From contig JAQGDQ010000130.1 of the NCBI GenBank assembly GCA_030141605.1, forward strand, positions 205,974 to 269,973: 64,000 nt of DNA, given 5' to 3'. Under the pieces are notes generated by a model. The model worked only from the letters and a program-made list of their open reading frames with translations. It was not told the origin of the DNA and did no database searches. Each line of letters starts with the position of its first letter. Positions within the stretch are counted from its first letter, which is position 1. Below are positions 51,538 to 61,535 of this stretch, one piece after another. Origin of the DNA: Tubiluchus corallicola. Lineage: Eukaryota > Priapulida > Priapulimorpha > Priapulimorphida > Tubiluchidae. Both the position numbers and the translations under genes were made by a program.

Positions 51538-54500
51538 ATGGATTTTCGCATGAAAATAATTTTCCATTTCTATGTGTGCTGTTATTTTCTCTCAGCAAAA
51601 CAGATAAGTAGACCCAGGGCACCTGTGCAGGCAAAACCGACTGAGATACGAAAGATTGAGGGAAATCTTGTTTCTCTTGCCTCTTCAGAGAATGCAAAAC
51701 AGCCTGAGGATGACGACGTTCAGGAGAGGCTTGATGAAATCATGCGCGACGAGGCTAAAAAAATCGAAAATATTCTTCGTGCTCAGCATCAGGAAAGGAA
51801 ACGAGTGTTTAACAATTCAGAAGCTAGTATGCGTTACATATGTATTATAGTTTTTTTTATATTTAAATGTACACGTTTAGGTCAGTAATCAGAAGCGTAT
51901 ATCCACCAAAAATGTATTAACGTAATTCAAAAGGTAATTTAATTGATCAAAATTATGATTTGATTAACGAGCCCAGCTTTCAATGTCAGGGCTTGCTTAA
52001 TGTATGTAGGCAGTTGTGAAGGAATCATTCCCAAAACTTAATAATTCTATATTTAACGTCATTTAATGACATAACTGGTGAGGTTATTATATTACTGCAA
52101 ATAAGAATTACCTCTTACTTATTTGCTACATTAATTTAGTATATCTACTCACATTACTATCCACTGACAAACACTTTCAGTGTGAATGTACATACTAAAA
52201 GATTATATTTCGTTGTAGTAACAATTACTATTAGTGCTAGTGTATAAAACGGTAGTAAGTATTGTTGTTGTAAAAACCGAACAAGATTTTTTGACAATTG
52301 TAGGATGTGGTACTCGCAAAAAAACATGCCCTAAAAACTCTGTGTGTAAAGTTACTAACGAAACAATGAACTGCGTCTGCCTGGAGCTCTACATCAAAAT
52401 TTTTGATAGTTGCATTTGTAAGTTTTTGAGAAATATTTATGTAAATTAGAGAAAATAGTCTTAATATTGCCTAAGATTCCTCTATCAAAGGATCAGGGTC
52501 AGAAATGGATCAGCTTTTGAAACCTGTGACCATTAGCGATTAGGTCAAATTCACACGTACACGAATTAAATTGATTCATACGTGTACTAATGTTTTTGTT
52601 GTTTAGTCCAACGCGCAGTGATGGGACCCAATGTAGATGCTTGTGGCAGGACTGAAATTTATCTCATCAGAAATAGTCTTTTAAGACGTGTCATTGAATT
52701 GGCAGAGGCATCTTAGCCACATTCGGATGTGAACTCATCCTCCCTCTATATTGAAGTAAATAGTCTGATCTGGTCAATGAAGTTACCTGCAGCGAGGTGG
52801 TTACAAATTATTTCCGTTAAATGATCAGAACTGGCATTAACTAATTTCATAGCGAAGCATACACCACGACCGATTAACTCCTTCCAACATTTAAATATTA
52901 AAATTCGTAATTTGTAAATTAGCTTTTTTGAGCGCGATGAGTTACACAAAGCGTATGACGTTACCCTCCCTCGTTTCTAGACTCATAATTGTAATCTATT
53001 GTAAAAGGTAATTAATACATCACTAAATTATAGACTTATTTTTATGCAATGCTCTTTTTATATTATCCATTAGGCAATGTCCACATGTCTATTTCTTTTC
53101 AGATAAAGCAATTGTTCTGACAATTTATGGCGTGATTAGTGTCTTTATACTGATTGTAGTAACACTCGCCACATGTACCTGCAAAAAGTACAGGTAGTAT
53201 TACACGAACTATATACCTATGTAGCACATACTAAAAGCATATGATAGGTGAATATGATAAAAGTACAGATTTAAGTTCTACAAGTTTTTTGCATTCTGTG
53301 TTATCAGACTTTTATCGTATTGGCTGTTCCCAGTTTTAGATACTAAATACTTTTGATCACGACATTATAAGAAAATAATAGAATCGTTTGAAAATTACCA
53401 CACTGATGTTGCAAACGCTTTTGTGTAAATACCAGAAATTTTAGGTCAATCCCTTAGCGTTTTTTCCAATGATGCAGAAGTTTTAAAACAGTAAATGAAA
53501 AATAAAAAACGAAAAAAAATTGTATCACAGTTGTTAAAATTTAAGACGAAGGTGTTTCTTCCAACAGCCGACAAGTTTTGTACTTGTTGAAGGAAAATTT
53601 GGCTCCAGCGCTCAACAATTTTTGTGTTCAAAGTCATAACTAATCCTTCACTAAAACATAAGCTTTTACAACCTTAAATCCTACTCTCATTACGAACATT
53701 CAATTTATTTTATTATAACTTGCTGTAATACTTATTTATTTTGCTTTTTTATCACTTCCTTGCTAACGGTATATTTAAAACTCCGCCATATTTTTTGTTG
53801 CGCGAGATGGATGACGTATTGAAGTATTTCTTTACGCATGAGTAAGCATATTTCTCGGTTGTCCTTCATCATTTAATGGCTTCATCAACCCTGACTTACT
53901 GACTCCATGCGTAGTAACGTAGGTACCATGTTCCCAGTCAAAAAAATCTCTGTTGTGTATTTTTTGGCTTCTTTGTTGTTACTTTCAAGTGGAGTTACAG
54001 TATCAAAATACTAGCTGCCTCCATGTATAAACTGCTGGCTACTCTGCTGACTGCCACTTGGGCATCACAGTCTTTATTGTCTCTGCACTAATCTCTGGAC
54101 TTTCGTGCCTCAAACTGCTGAAATAAATTTGTTGCTAAAGTGTATCACGTGCTAACTTCTTTTTAACACTGTTTGCGAGATGGGTGTGTTGGTAAAAATC
54201 TTCTCAGTAAGCACATCTTGTTTTAAATTAAAATAATTCCATATGCAGATTTTATCACCGGACTTTTTAACAACAGCGAAATCAAATTCCACTAGCTCAT
54301 TTATGCAAAATACTGTGCAGAACACTCAAAATTCATCCACGTCTGTGAACGCCAGGGCACAATACGGGTAAGAATGGCAAGGATTTTTTTCGTTACAGCT
54401 AACGTTACTTTAAAATTTGTGAACCGTATAAGCAGTATCGTAAATCAACAACAAGAGACAGTTACCGATCCTCCCATTATTGTTTCTACCATAAATGACA

Positions 54501-57500
54501 ATTTTCCATCCTTTTTTATCGAAGAGCCTGAAAACATTGAAATGACTAATGATGCCTTTTCAGTAAATGAGGTGTATCTCAAACTTATTAAGTTGGAGCC
54601 TTTTAAAGCCACAGGCCCGGATTATGTTCATGGTTTTATTCTCAAAACCTGCGCCCCCCCAACTTGTTTTACCACTGTTTTTGATTTAAAAAAAAGTCTT
54701 GACTCAAATGTCACTCCTATTCCAAATAAATCTTCTGCAACTCCTTCATGAGATGATTTAAGGCCTATTTCTCTAACACCGGTTGTCGCCAAATGCATTG
54801 AGTCCATTATATGGGATGAGGTACTTCTATTTCTTGTCAATTCTGAGCATATCTGCAAAACCCACCATGCCTCTTTACCAAATCGCTCTGCTGTAACTAA
54901 TTTATTTTCTTGCTTAAATGAATGTACTGAACTTTTCGATGATGCATCCTTACCTAGTATTGATATTTTACGCTTAGATTTTAGAAAAGTACCATTTACA
55001 GATAGTCACCATCTTACGTCCTTTGGGATAAAATATTCTTATTAATAACGTCATTCTTAATTGCACGAAACATGGTGATGGCGGTCTTCACGGCAATGTA
55101 CACATTCGAAGTTCACGTGAAAAATACCGGAGTTCCTGGGATAAATGCCAATTTTTATTTTTAGTAACAAATCTTTATCAGTCCTTTATTTTCAGATGAC
55201 ATCGCTCCACATTTAAATTTATATACATATGCATGTGCATGTGTGTGCATATGGATTATAGGTAAACAGTAAGTTTATATACACGTTTATAGCTTACTAT
55301 TAATTTTATTATGTTTTTGTAGAGGTATTCTCAATTCTAAGTTTTAAGCGTTTTTTATGATTTCTGCACTACTTCATTTAATTTTTATACTATATTACAG
55401 AAATTCATTTCTGTACACTGTACAACTACAGTATACTATAAAGTAAAATATTAGAATAAGGGCAACATGTACAGGAATTTTATGTTGCATCTTGACGTAA
55501 TACCAATACTGTATATGTGTGCGAGATAAAAATGATTCTATTCTATTCTATTTAACTTTCAAGAGTTTGCCGGCCATAACTTCAAAACTACAGAACTGTA
55601 AACTTGTAATTTTTAAAATCAAACAACCAAAATGAATGAATCGTAATATCATGCTGTGAAATTGCAACTTTGCAGAACACTTGCTTCTCATACTATTGTA
55701 GCCTAAACTTCGACATAGTATTTCTGCATCATCCGATATAAAGATTGGCTTTCATACTGCAGGAGTGACAAAAAGAGAGAAAAGATTTCAATACAGGAAT
55801 CCACTTCAAAGCACGAAACGTCTTCAAACCAGGAAAAGCAGGACAATATCAATGATGATGGAAAGGAATTTATTTCAATAAATGAGTAAGCATATTTCTC
55901 GGTTGTCCTTCATCATTTAATGGCTTCATCAACCCTGACTTACTGAGTCCATGCGTAGTAACGTAGGTACCATGTTCCCAGTCAAAAAATCTCTGTTGTG
56001 TATTTTTTGGCTTCTTTGCTGTTACTTTCAAGTGGAATTACAGTGTCAAAATACTAGCTGCCTCCATGTATAAACTGCTGGCTACTCTGCTGACTGCCAC
56101 TTGGGCATCACAGTCTTTATTGTCTCTGCACTAATCTCTGAACTTTCGTGCCTCAAACTGCTGAAATAAATTTGTTGCTAAAGTGTATCACGTGCTAACT
56201 TCTTTTTAATACTGTTTGCGAGATGGGTGTGTTGGTAAAAATCTTCTCAGTAAGCACATCTTGTTTTGAATTAAAATAATTCCATATGCAGATTTTAGGA
56301 CCGGACTTTTTAACAACAGCGAAATCAAATTTCACTAGCTGATTTATGCAAAATACTGTGCAGAACACTCAAAATTCATCCACGTTTGTGAACACTTGAT
56401 ATAGAGCGAGGGCACAATACGGGTAAGAATGGCAAGGATTTTTTTCATTACAGCTAGCGTTACATTAAAAATATTTTAAATCGTAAATCAACAACAAGAG
56501 ACAGTTACCGATCCTCCCATTATTGTTTCTACCAAAAATGACAATTTTCCATCCTTTTTTATCCAAGAGCCTGAAAACGTTGAAATGACTAATGATGCCT
56601 TTTCAGTAAATGAGGTGTATCTCAAACTTATTAAGTTGGAGCCTTTTAAAGCCACAGGCCCGGATTATGTTCATGGTTTTATTCTCAAAACCTGCGCCCC
56701 CCAACTTGTTTTACCACTGTTTTTGATTTCTGCACTACTTCATTTAATTTTTATACTATATTACAGAAATTCATTTCTGTACACTGTACAACTACAGTAT
56801 ACTATAAAGTAAAATATTAGAATAAGGGCAACATGTACAGGACTGTATGGTCGTATGTTGCCCTCGCATTTGGAATTTTATGTTGCATCTTGATGTAATA
56901 CCAATACTGTATATGTGTGCGAGATAAAAATGATTATATTCTATTCTATTTAACATTCAAGAGTTTGCCGGCCATAACCGCAAAACTACAGAACTGTAAA
57001 CTTGTAATTTTTAAAGTCAAACAACCAAAATGAAGGAATCGTAATATCATGCTGTGAAAGTGCAACTTTGCAGAGCAGTTGCTTCTCATACTATTGTAGT
57101 CTTAACTTCGACATAGTATTTCTGCATCATCTGATATAAAGATTGGCTTTCATACTGCAGGAGTGACAAAAAGAGAGAAAAGATTTCAATACAGGAATCC
57201 ACTTCAAAGCACGAAACGTCTTCAAACCAGGAAAAGCAGGAAAATTTCAATGATGATGGAAAGGAATTTATTTCAATAAATGAGTAAGCATATTTCTCGG
57301 TTGTCCTTCATCATTTAATGGCTTCATCAACCCTGACTTACTGAGTCATGCGTAGTAACGTAGGTACCATGTTCCCAGTCAAAAATCTCTGTTGTGTATT
57401 TTTTGGCTTCTTTGCTGTTACTTTCAAGTGGAGTTACAGTGTCAAAATACTAGCTGCCTCCATGTATAAACTGCTGGCTACTCTGCTGACTGCCACTTGG

Positions 57501-59897
57501 GCATCGCAGTCTTTATTGTCTCTGCACTAATCTCTGAACTTTCGTGCCTCAAACTGCTGAAATAAATTTGTTGCTAAAGTGTATCACGTACTAACTTCTT
57601 TTTAATACTGTTTGCGAGATGGGTGTGTTGGTAAAAATCTTCTCAGTAAGCACATCTTGTTTTAAATTAAAATAATTCCATATGCAGATTTTATCACCGG
57701 ACTTTTTAACAACAGCGAAATCAAATTCCACTACCTGATTTATACAAAATACTGTGCAGAACACTCAAATGATTCTGATAAAAATGATTCTATTCTATTC
57801 TATTTAACATTCAAGAGTTTGCCGGCCACAACCTCAAAACTACAGAACTGTAAACTTGTAATTTTTGCAATCAAACAACCAAAATGAATGAATCGTAATA
57901 TCATGCTGTGAAATTGCAACTTTGCAGAACACTTGCTTCTCATACTATTGTAGCCTAAACTTCGACATAATATTTCTGCATCATCCGATATAAAGATTGG
58001 CTTTCATACTGCAGGAGTGACAAAAAGAGAGAAGAGATTTCAATACAGGAATCCACTTCAAAGCACGAAAAGTCTTCAAAGCAGGAAGAGCAGGAAAATT
58101 TCAATGATGACGGAAAGGAATTTATTTCAATAAAAAGTATGTAAGAAATTTAATTCGCAAATTTTAATTGCTATTTAAATTGTTACCATTAGGAGACCAA
58201 TTCAAAAACTAATCAACAATGATAACATTTTACCTGAAATTATATTTAACACATAACACACTTTAAAGCATACAAGAATGATATAGATTTTGCTACTGCT
58301 TTACAATACAGATAGCAATAGTGGCGAGGCAACACTAGCAAAAGTGATGTCTCCAGACACGGATTCATCGTTCTCGTACACTACTCGCATATTAACATCA
58401 GGCACAACTGGGCAGCAGATATGTGTTCATCCTCAAAACAGGGTTTCATCACTGTACAGTGGTGCAGTACCCACATATAACCCTTGTTTGATGGCGAAGC
58501 GCAGCAAATCATTATCATCCCAGTGTAGAAAACCAGATCATTATAATATATATAACAGACTAGAGTACGACACATACATGGCTATAGCACACGAGACAGT
58601 ACCATCGGTCAACCGAACTTTCCAGAACAAGCCACCATTTAAGCAGCAACCAAGACTTGGGGGTGATCAGCTCGTTATGTTGCATAGTCAAAAAGAAGCA
58701 ATGATGTCACAGTTACCAAGGCCTGGTCATGGTGGTGATGAAGCTCAGGTTTCAAGGTCTAGTCAGGAACAGTTAAAAGTTAAACAGCCAATGCCAGTAC
58801 GAGCTAGTCAAGGGCAAAAGCCAGTTAAGGTCAAACCACCTTTTCAAGGTCAATCACCAAGTCAAATGCTGCTGCATCCTGATCGGGAAAGTAAACAAAG
58901 TGAACACATACTATATTCTAAACAAAGCCGCAAGGAACAACAACAGGTGGGTAGTGAGCATAAGCCACCAACCAAGCAGCGACTGAAGCGTAGTCCAGAA
59001 AAGTCATCAGTCATTAAAAGCTTATTTAATCGTGTTAAGACCAAACAACAAACTAAGCATTTATTGAAGGGTGATAAAAACAAATCATCATCTGACCAAC
59101 CGCCAAAGTCTAAAAAGAACAATCCAGTAAATAAACTGGCCGACCCTAATCAAGGACAATCCCAAAATCAACGCTTTGATCAAAGCCACCTTGAGCAACC
59201 ACAAAAGTCTGGTCAGATCAACGAGATCATATATAATGAGGCGCAAAATCCTGGTCATAGTGAATCACTAGCTGAGCAATCAAAACTTGGCCAGACTAGG
59301 CCACTGCCGAATGAAGTTCCAAAAAGTACTCAGCCACCGATTCTTGGTTCTAACATGACATCACCCAATCAGTTACCGATGAGTGATCGTGATAAAGGCC
59401 TACTTGACCAGTCATCAACTCGTGGTCAAGGCACACCATTACTAAGACATGGCCAGGGCAAGCAACCACCTAAGGAAAACCCATTAATACTGTCAAGAAA
59501 ATCAGATACAGTAGATGGCCCAGTAAGCCCCGTGCCAAATCAGTTACCGATGCATGGTTGCGATAAGCGACTACCTGGTCAGCCATCAACTCGTGGTCGA
59601 GGTACGCCAGTACTGAGACGTGGTCGGGGCAAGCGATCACCTAAGAAAAACCCATTAATGGTGTCAGGAAAACCAGGTACAGTAGATGGCCTAGTAAGCC
59701 CCACGCCAAATCAGTTACCGATGCGTGGTCGTGGTCGTAGTCGTGGTAGAGTACAACTTGGTCAGCCATCGACTCGTGGTCGAGGTACGCCTTTAGTGAA
59801 ACGTGGTCGGGGCAAGCGGCCACCTAAGGAAACTCGGTTAATGAAGTTACTAAAATCAGAAACAGTAGATGATCTACTAGGTAGTCCAATATTATAA
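51538..59897 (+). CDS. Orphan type I membrane protein: signal peptide, EGF-like module, TM helix, triplicated cytoplasmic exon, basic repeat tail
   Basis: Model exons: 51538-51826, 52304-52417, 53103-53193, 55763-55885, 57161-57283, 58015-58136, 58312-59897. All are GT-AG, phases agree, 2,448 nt, 815 aa. The N terminus MDFRMKIIFHFYVCCYFLSA looks like a signal peptide, then an acidic helix-prone region. One EGF-like module follows with cysteines at 98, 105, 111, 120, 122 and 133 (C-x6-C-x5-C-x8-C-x-C-x10-C) and an NET glycosylation sequon. A TM helix spans about 137-159, followed by the stop-transfer CKKYR. Inside, three near-identical 41-residue copies precede a 528-residue Gln/Lys/Pro/Arg-rich tail with a tyrosine cluster (Y365, Y368, Y373, Y376; YNRL fits YxxPhi sorting) and three RG-rich repeats at 639-813. 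I recognise no family. A receptor, ligand or adhesion role is possible but unproven. An upstream in-frame ATG at 51394 exists, but it would bury the signal peptide. Confidence 0.65.
52304..52417 (+). CDS. EGF-like module exon of the orphan membrane protein
   Basis: One exon carries a complete EGF-like cysteine pattern, opening CGTRKKTCPKNSVC and closing NCVCLELYIKIFDSC. It is flanked by phase-1 introns on both sides, the usual arrangement for mobile EGF exons. The C-x-C between cysteines 4 and 5 is typical. There is no calcium-binding consensus at its start. Confidence 0.75.
52622..52740 (-). repeat. SINE tail/core repeat, inverted copy in the EGF-TM intron
   Basis: On the minus strand it reads TTCACATCCGAATGTGGCTA, CCAATTCAATGACACG, then AAATTTCAGTCCTGCCACAA. 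It corresponds to the tail repeats at 35815-35925 and 4630-4715. Confidence 0.5.
53103..53193 (+). CDS. Transmembrane exon of the orphan membrane protein
   Basis: The exon encodes a 23-residue hydrophobic helix (AIVLTIYGVISVFILIVVTL then ATC) and the cytoplasmic anchor TCKKYR. It begins in phase 1 after CTTTTCAG and ends in phase 2 at GTAGTA, which fits directly onto any of the three copies of the duplicated exon downstream. Confidence 0.7.
53660..53830 (+). repeat. Dispersed repeat Q, left half
   Basis: Matches the first half of 19215-19555 (AAATCCTACTCTCATTACGA, TTTTTTGTTGCGCGAGA). It ends exactly where duplication unit 1 starts. Confidence 0.5.
54369..55560 (+). pseudogene. Non-LTR retrotransposon remnant in duplication unit 1
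   Basis: Broken frames include EVYLKLIKLEPFKATGPDYV and LRPISLTPVVAKCIE, matching the finger region of LINE reverse transcriptases (K..GPD.I...LK; RPISL......K..E). A frame break and a stop (TGA after SATPS) interrupt it. Sequence downstream ends with GATAAAAATGATTCTATTCT, an (ATTCT)n tail typical of a LINE 3' terminus. The catalytic YXDD region is not present. A shorter copy of the same fragment is in unit 2. Confidence 0.65.
55055..55140 (+). repeat. Dispersed repeat Q, right half
   Basis: Matches the second half of the copy at 19215-19555 (ATGGTGATGGCGGTCTTCAC, GGCAATGTACA). It is embedded in the LINE-derived intron of unit 1 and missing from units 2 and 3. Confidence 0.5.
55763..55885 (+). 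CDS. Duplicated cytoplasmic exon, copy B1
   Basis: Follows CATACTGCAG; encodes a 41-residue hydrophilic segment beginning SDKKREKISIQESTSKHETS and ending KEFISIN. It has 123 nt and is phase 2 at both ends with donor GA|GTAAGC, so it can be included or skipped without frame change. Confidence 0.6.
56500..56960 (+). pseudogene. Duplicated, internally deleted copy of the LINE remnant in unit 2
   Basis: It is the same as unit 1 up to CCACTGTTTTTGATTT, then jumps to CTGCACTACTTCATTT, skipping about 670 bases present in unit 1 (54690-55360). The shared GATTT at both edges marks the deletion breakpoints. The (ATTCT)n tail is present at about 56936. Confidence 0.65.
57161..57283 (+). CDS. Duplicated cytoplasmic exon, copy B2
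   Basis: Differs from B1 at only two bases that I can see, with GAC AAT ATC in B1 and GAA AAT TTC in B2, both changing residues. It has the same acceptor, donor and phases as B1. Confidence 0.6.
58015..58136 (+). CDS. Duplicated cytoplasmic exon, copy B3 (ancestral 3' end)
   Basis: Has 122 nt and ends ATAAAAA|GTATGT in phase 1, which is the only copy able to join the last exon (starts AT AGC, phase 1). It differs from B1/B2 in several codons, all still open. It probably retains the original exon end; B1 and B2 have a junction-derived end. Confidence 0.65.
58312..59897 (+). CDS. Last exon: cytoplasmic tail of the orphan membrane protein
   Basis: The 1,586-nt exon starts after TTTACAATACAG in phase 1 and runs open for 528 residues. 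Codon use and absence of stops over this length in such AT-rich DNA support coding. The tail is strongly basic and disordered: a tyrosine cluster near its start, then Lys/Gln/Pro-rich sequence with recurring PPKQ/KQPP and GQ motifs, then the RG-rich repeats. It ends SETVDDLLGSPIL. Confidence 0.8.
59364..59888 (+). repeat. Three in-frame tandem repeats in the membrane protein tail
   Basis: Repeat 1 at 59364-59534, repeat 2 at 59535-59705 (each 171 nt, 57 aa), repeat 3 from 59706 with a 4-residue insertion. Each has PNQLPM, a short charged link, STRG.GTP, a basic RGRGKR.PK-type segment and a (T)VDGLVSP-type end. Repeat 1 is the least basic (GQGKQPPK), repeat 3 the most. The RGRGKR pieces resemble AT-hook or RG nucleic-acid-binding segments, but the AT-hook core GRP is not present. 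Confidence 0.9.
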
Positions 59898-59947
59898 TTT
59901 ATGAATTTATTTAAATTCTAAATCTGTGTAATGACTAATCTTAAGAA

Positions 59948-59953
59948 AATAAA
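59948..59953 (+). terminator. Candidate poly(A) signal of the membrane protein gene
   Basis: AATAAA 51 bases after the stop codon. Further hexamers lie near 60083 and 60151. Confidence 0.45.
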
Positions 59954-61496
59954 ACAAGAAGTTAGAAATGATTCTATTTTTAGAAGTACATGTGTCAGTC
60001 AAAATCATCTTACATTTGTACTGTGTAGTAAATGACTATTTGTGAATTTAGCATTTGCTGTCTATTATTATAACTATCAAAAGAAATAAATAACCAAAAA
60101 ACGTTCATTTCGTAACACCAAATTATGTAATTTTTTCATATATTTTGTAACAATAAAGTTATAAATTACGCAGGTTTTCGGATTCTGTGAATTTATTCAT
60201 CATGCTAACTACTTGTGTACAACATTGCTAAGAAATACATTTATTATGTACTATAATAAAAATTAATTACAGTTTACCACAAAAAAGAGACTTCAGCACA
60301 AGACGGGTTAGTGTTAAACAATATAACACAAGTTTTTTCTCATAATCTAATAGAGAAAAGCAACAGAAAATCACAGTAGAAATGATAAGTTAATATTAAA
60401 TGTTCCAGCGTATGAAAGAGTATGAACAGCAAGTGGATATGTGTGCAAGACTGTCCCTGTAGGTGTATGCATGTTTGTTTATATAACAGTTAAAATGCAT
60501 GTTTGAGAAGCCTTACTTCCCTGGACAGGCGTCTGGGGCATAGCCAGGTTCTAAAGTTCAGGGAGCAAGTACATAAAAAAGGCGCCGTAACACATACCAA
60601 ATAATGTTTAACGCATTGATTATACATTTTAATTTTGTGTTTAAGAGCAAAACACGAGAAAGATACAGTTTTTAAAGGAAGTACATACTTGTTACCTTGT
60701 ATTAAAGCACAATAAAAAGTTTTACAGTAAGCTCTTAAATCTTAAAACGTGACGAAAACATGTGTGTTATTTAATTATTTTAATTTTAAGCGTAAAATAA
60801 AAACAAAATAAGCATTGTGAAAAATGTATCATGAAAGAACTACAGCAGTCTCCTTCGTCTGAGCTTCATTCTAGCAAAGTATTCTGTAACTACATTATAA
60901 TCCACTTCGGTAGCCAACTTTTTTTCAATGGACAATAAAGATAACCCAGACAATTTAACCTCGCCCATTGTAGACCGAAGGTAGGACTTTATCTATTTCA
61001 GCCGACTAAAGGTTGTTCAGCAAACGCACAAATGAACTAAAATATTTTTGAAACGGTGACAATTTCGGTTGCTCCCCTCAGCCCATTAGCTACGTTACCG
61101 GCTCGCTCATCGTTGAGTCTGTTTCCAGTGAAGATGCAATAGGCATTATTTCACATAAAGGCGTTAGACCGTGCCTGTTTTGCACAAAGTACCTCTCAAT
61201 AAAATGTAATTATCTGCCTTCTGAAGATAGTTTACCTTTTGTCATAGAACTGTTACCTTACACTAAAAAGTGAGACGGACTACAGTTGTATAAATTGTCC
61301 GAATCTTGAAAAATGTATACATGTACAAGCATGTTATACTCATCCATTCATTCGTTCAATCATTCATTTGTTCTTTCCTTCGTTTGTCTATTCGTTCGTT
61401 CAATCATTGCTTATTAGCTAACTTAATTAAAAAATTCAAACCAACCACACCCCGATCTTCTATATAAATGGACAGCGATAAGCTAGCTGCAGAAAC

Positions 61497-61535
61497 TGCC
61501 CCTCCCTCCCTCCCTCCCCTCTCTCTCTCTCTCTC
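61497..61535 (+). repeat. (CCCT)n/(CT)n microsatellite
   Basis: A run of CCCT units followed by CT dinucleotides, fully pyrimidine on the plus strand for about 40 bases. Confidence 0.9.

Larger units (their letters stand above)
53836..58136 (+). repeat. Three-unit tandem segmental duplication
   Basis: Units are about 53836-55885, 55886-57283 and 57284-58136. Each begins ATGAGTAAGCATATTTCTCG (first unit) or right after the preceding exon copy, runs through the same intron sequence (GTAGTAACGTAGGTACCATG, CTGCCTCCATGTATAAACTG) and ends with the 41-residue exon. Lengths differ (about 2.05, 1.40 and 0.85 kb) because unit 2 lacks sequence matching about 54690-55360 and unit 3 lacks still more. Unit identity by eye is very high, so the duplication is recent. 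Confidence 0.9.

Noticed and set aside
54374-54751. 125-codon plus-strand ORF as a host gene
   Set aside because: Its central part is a LINE reverse-transcriptase finger fragment and the frame breaks afterwards.
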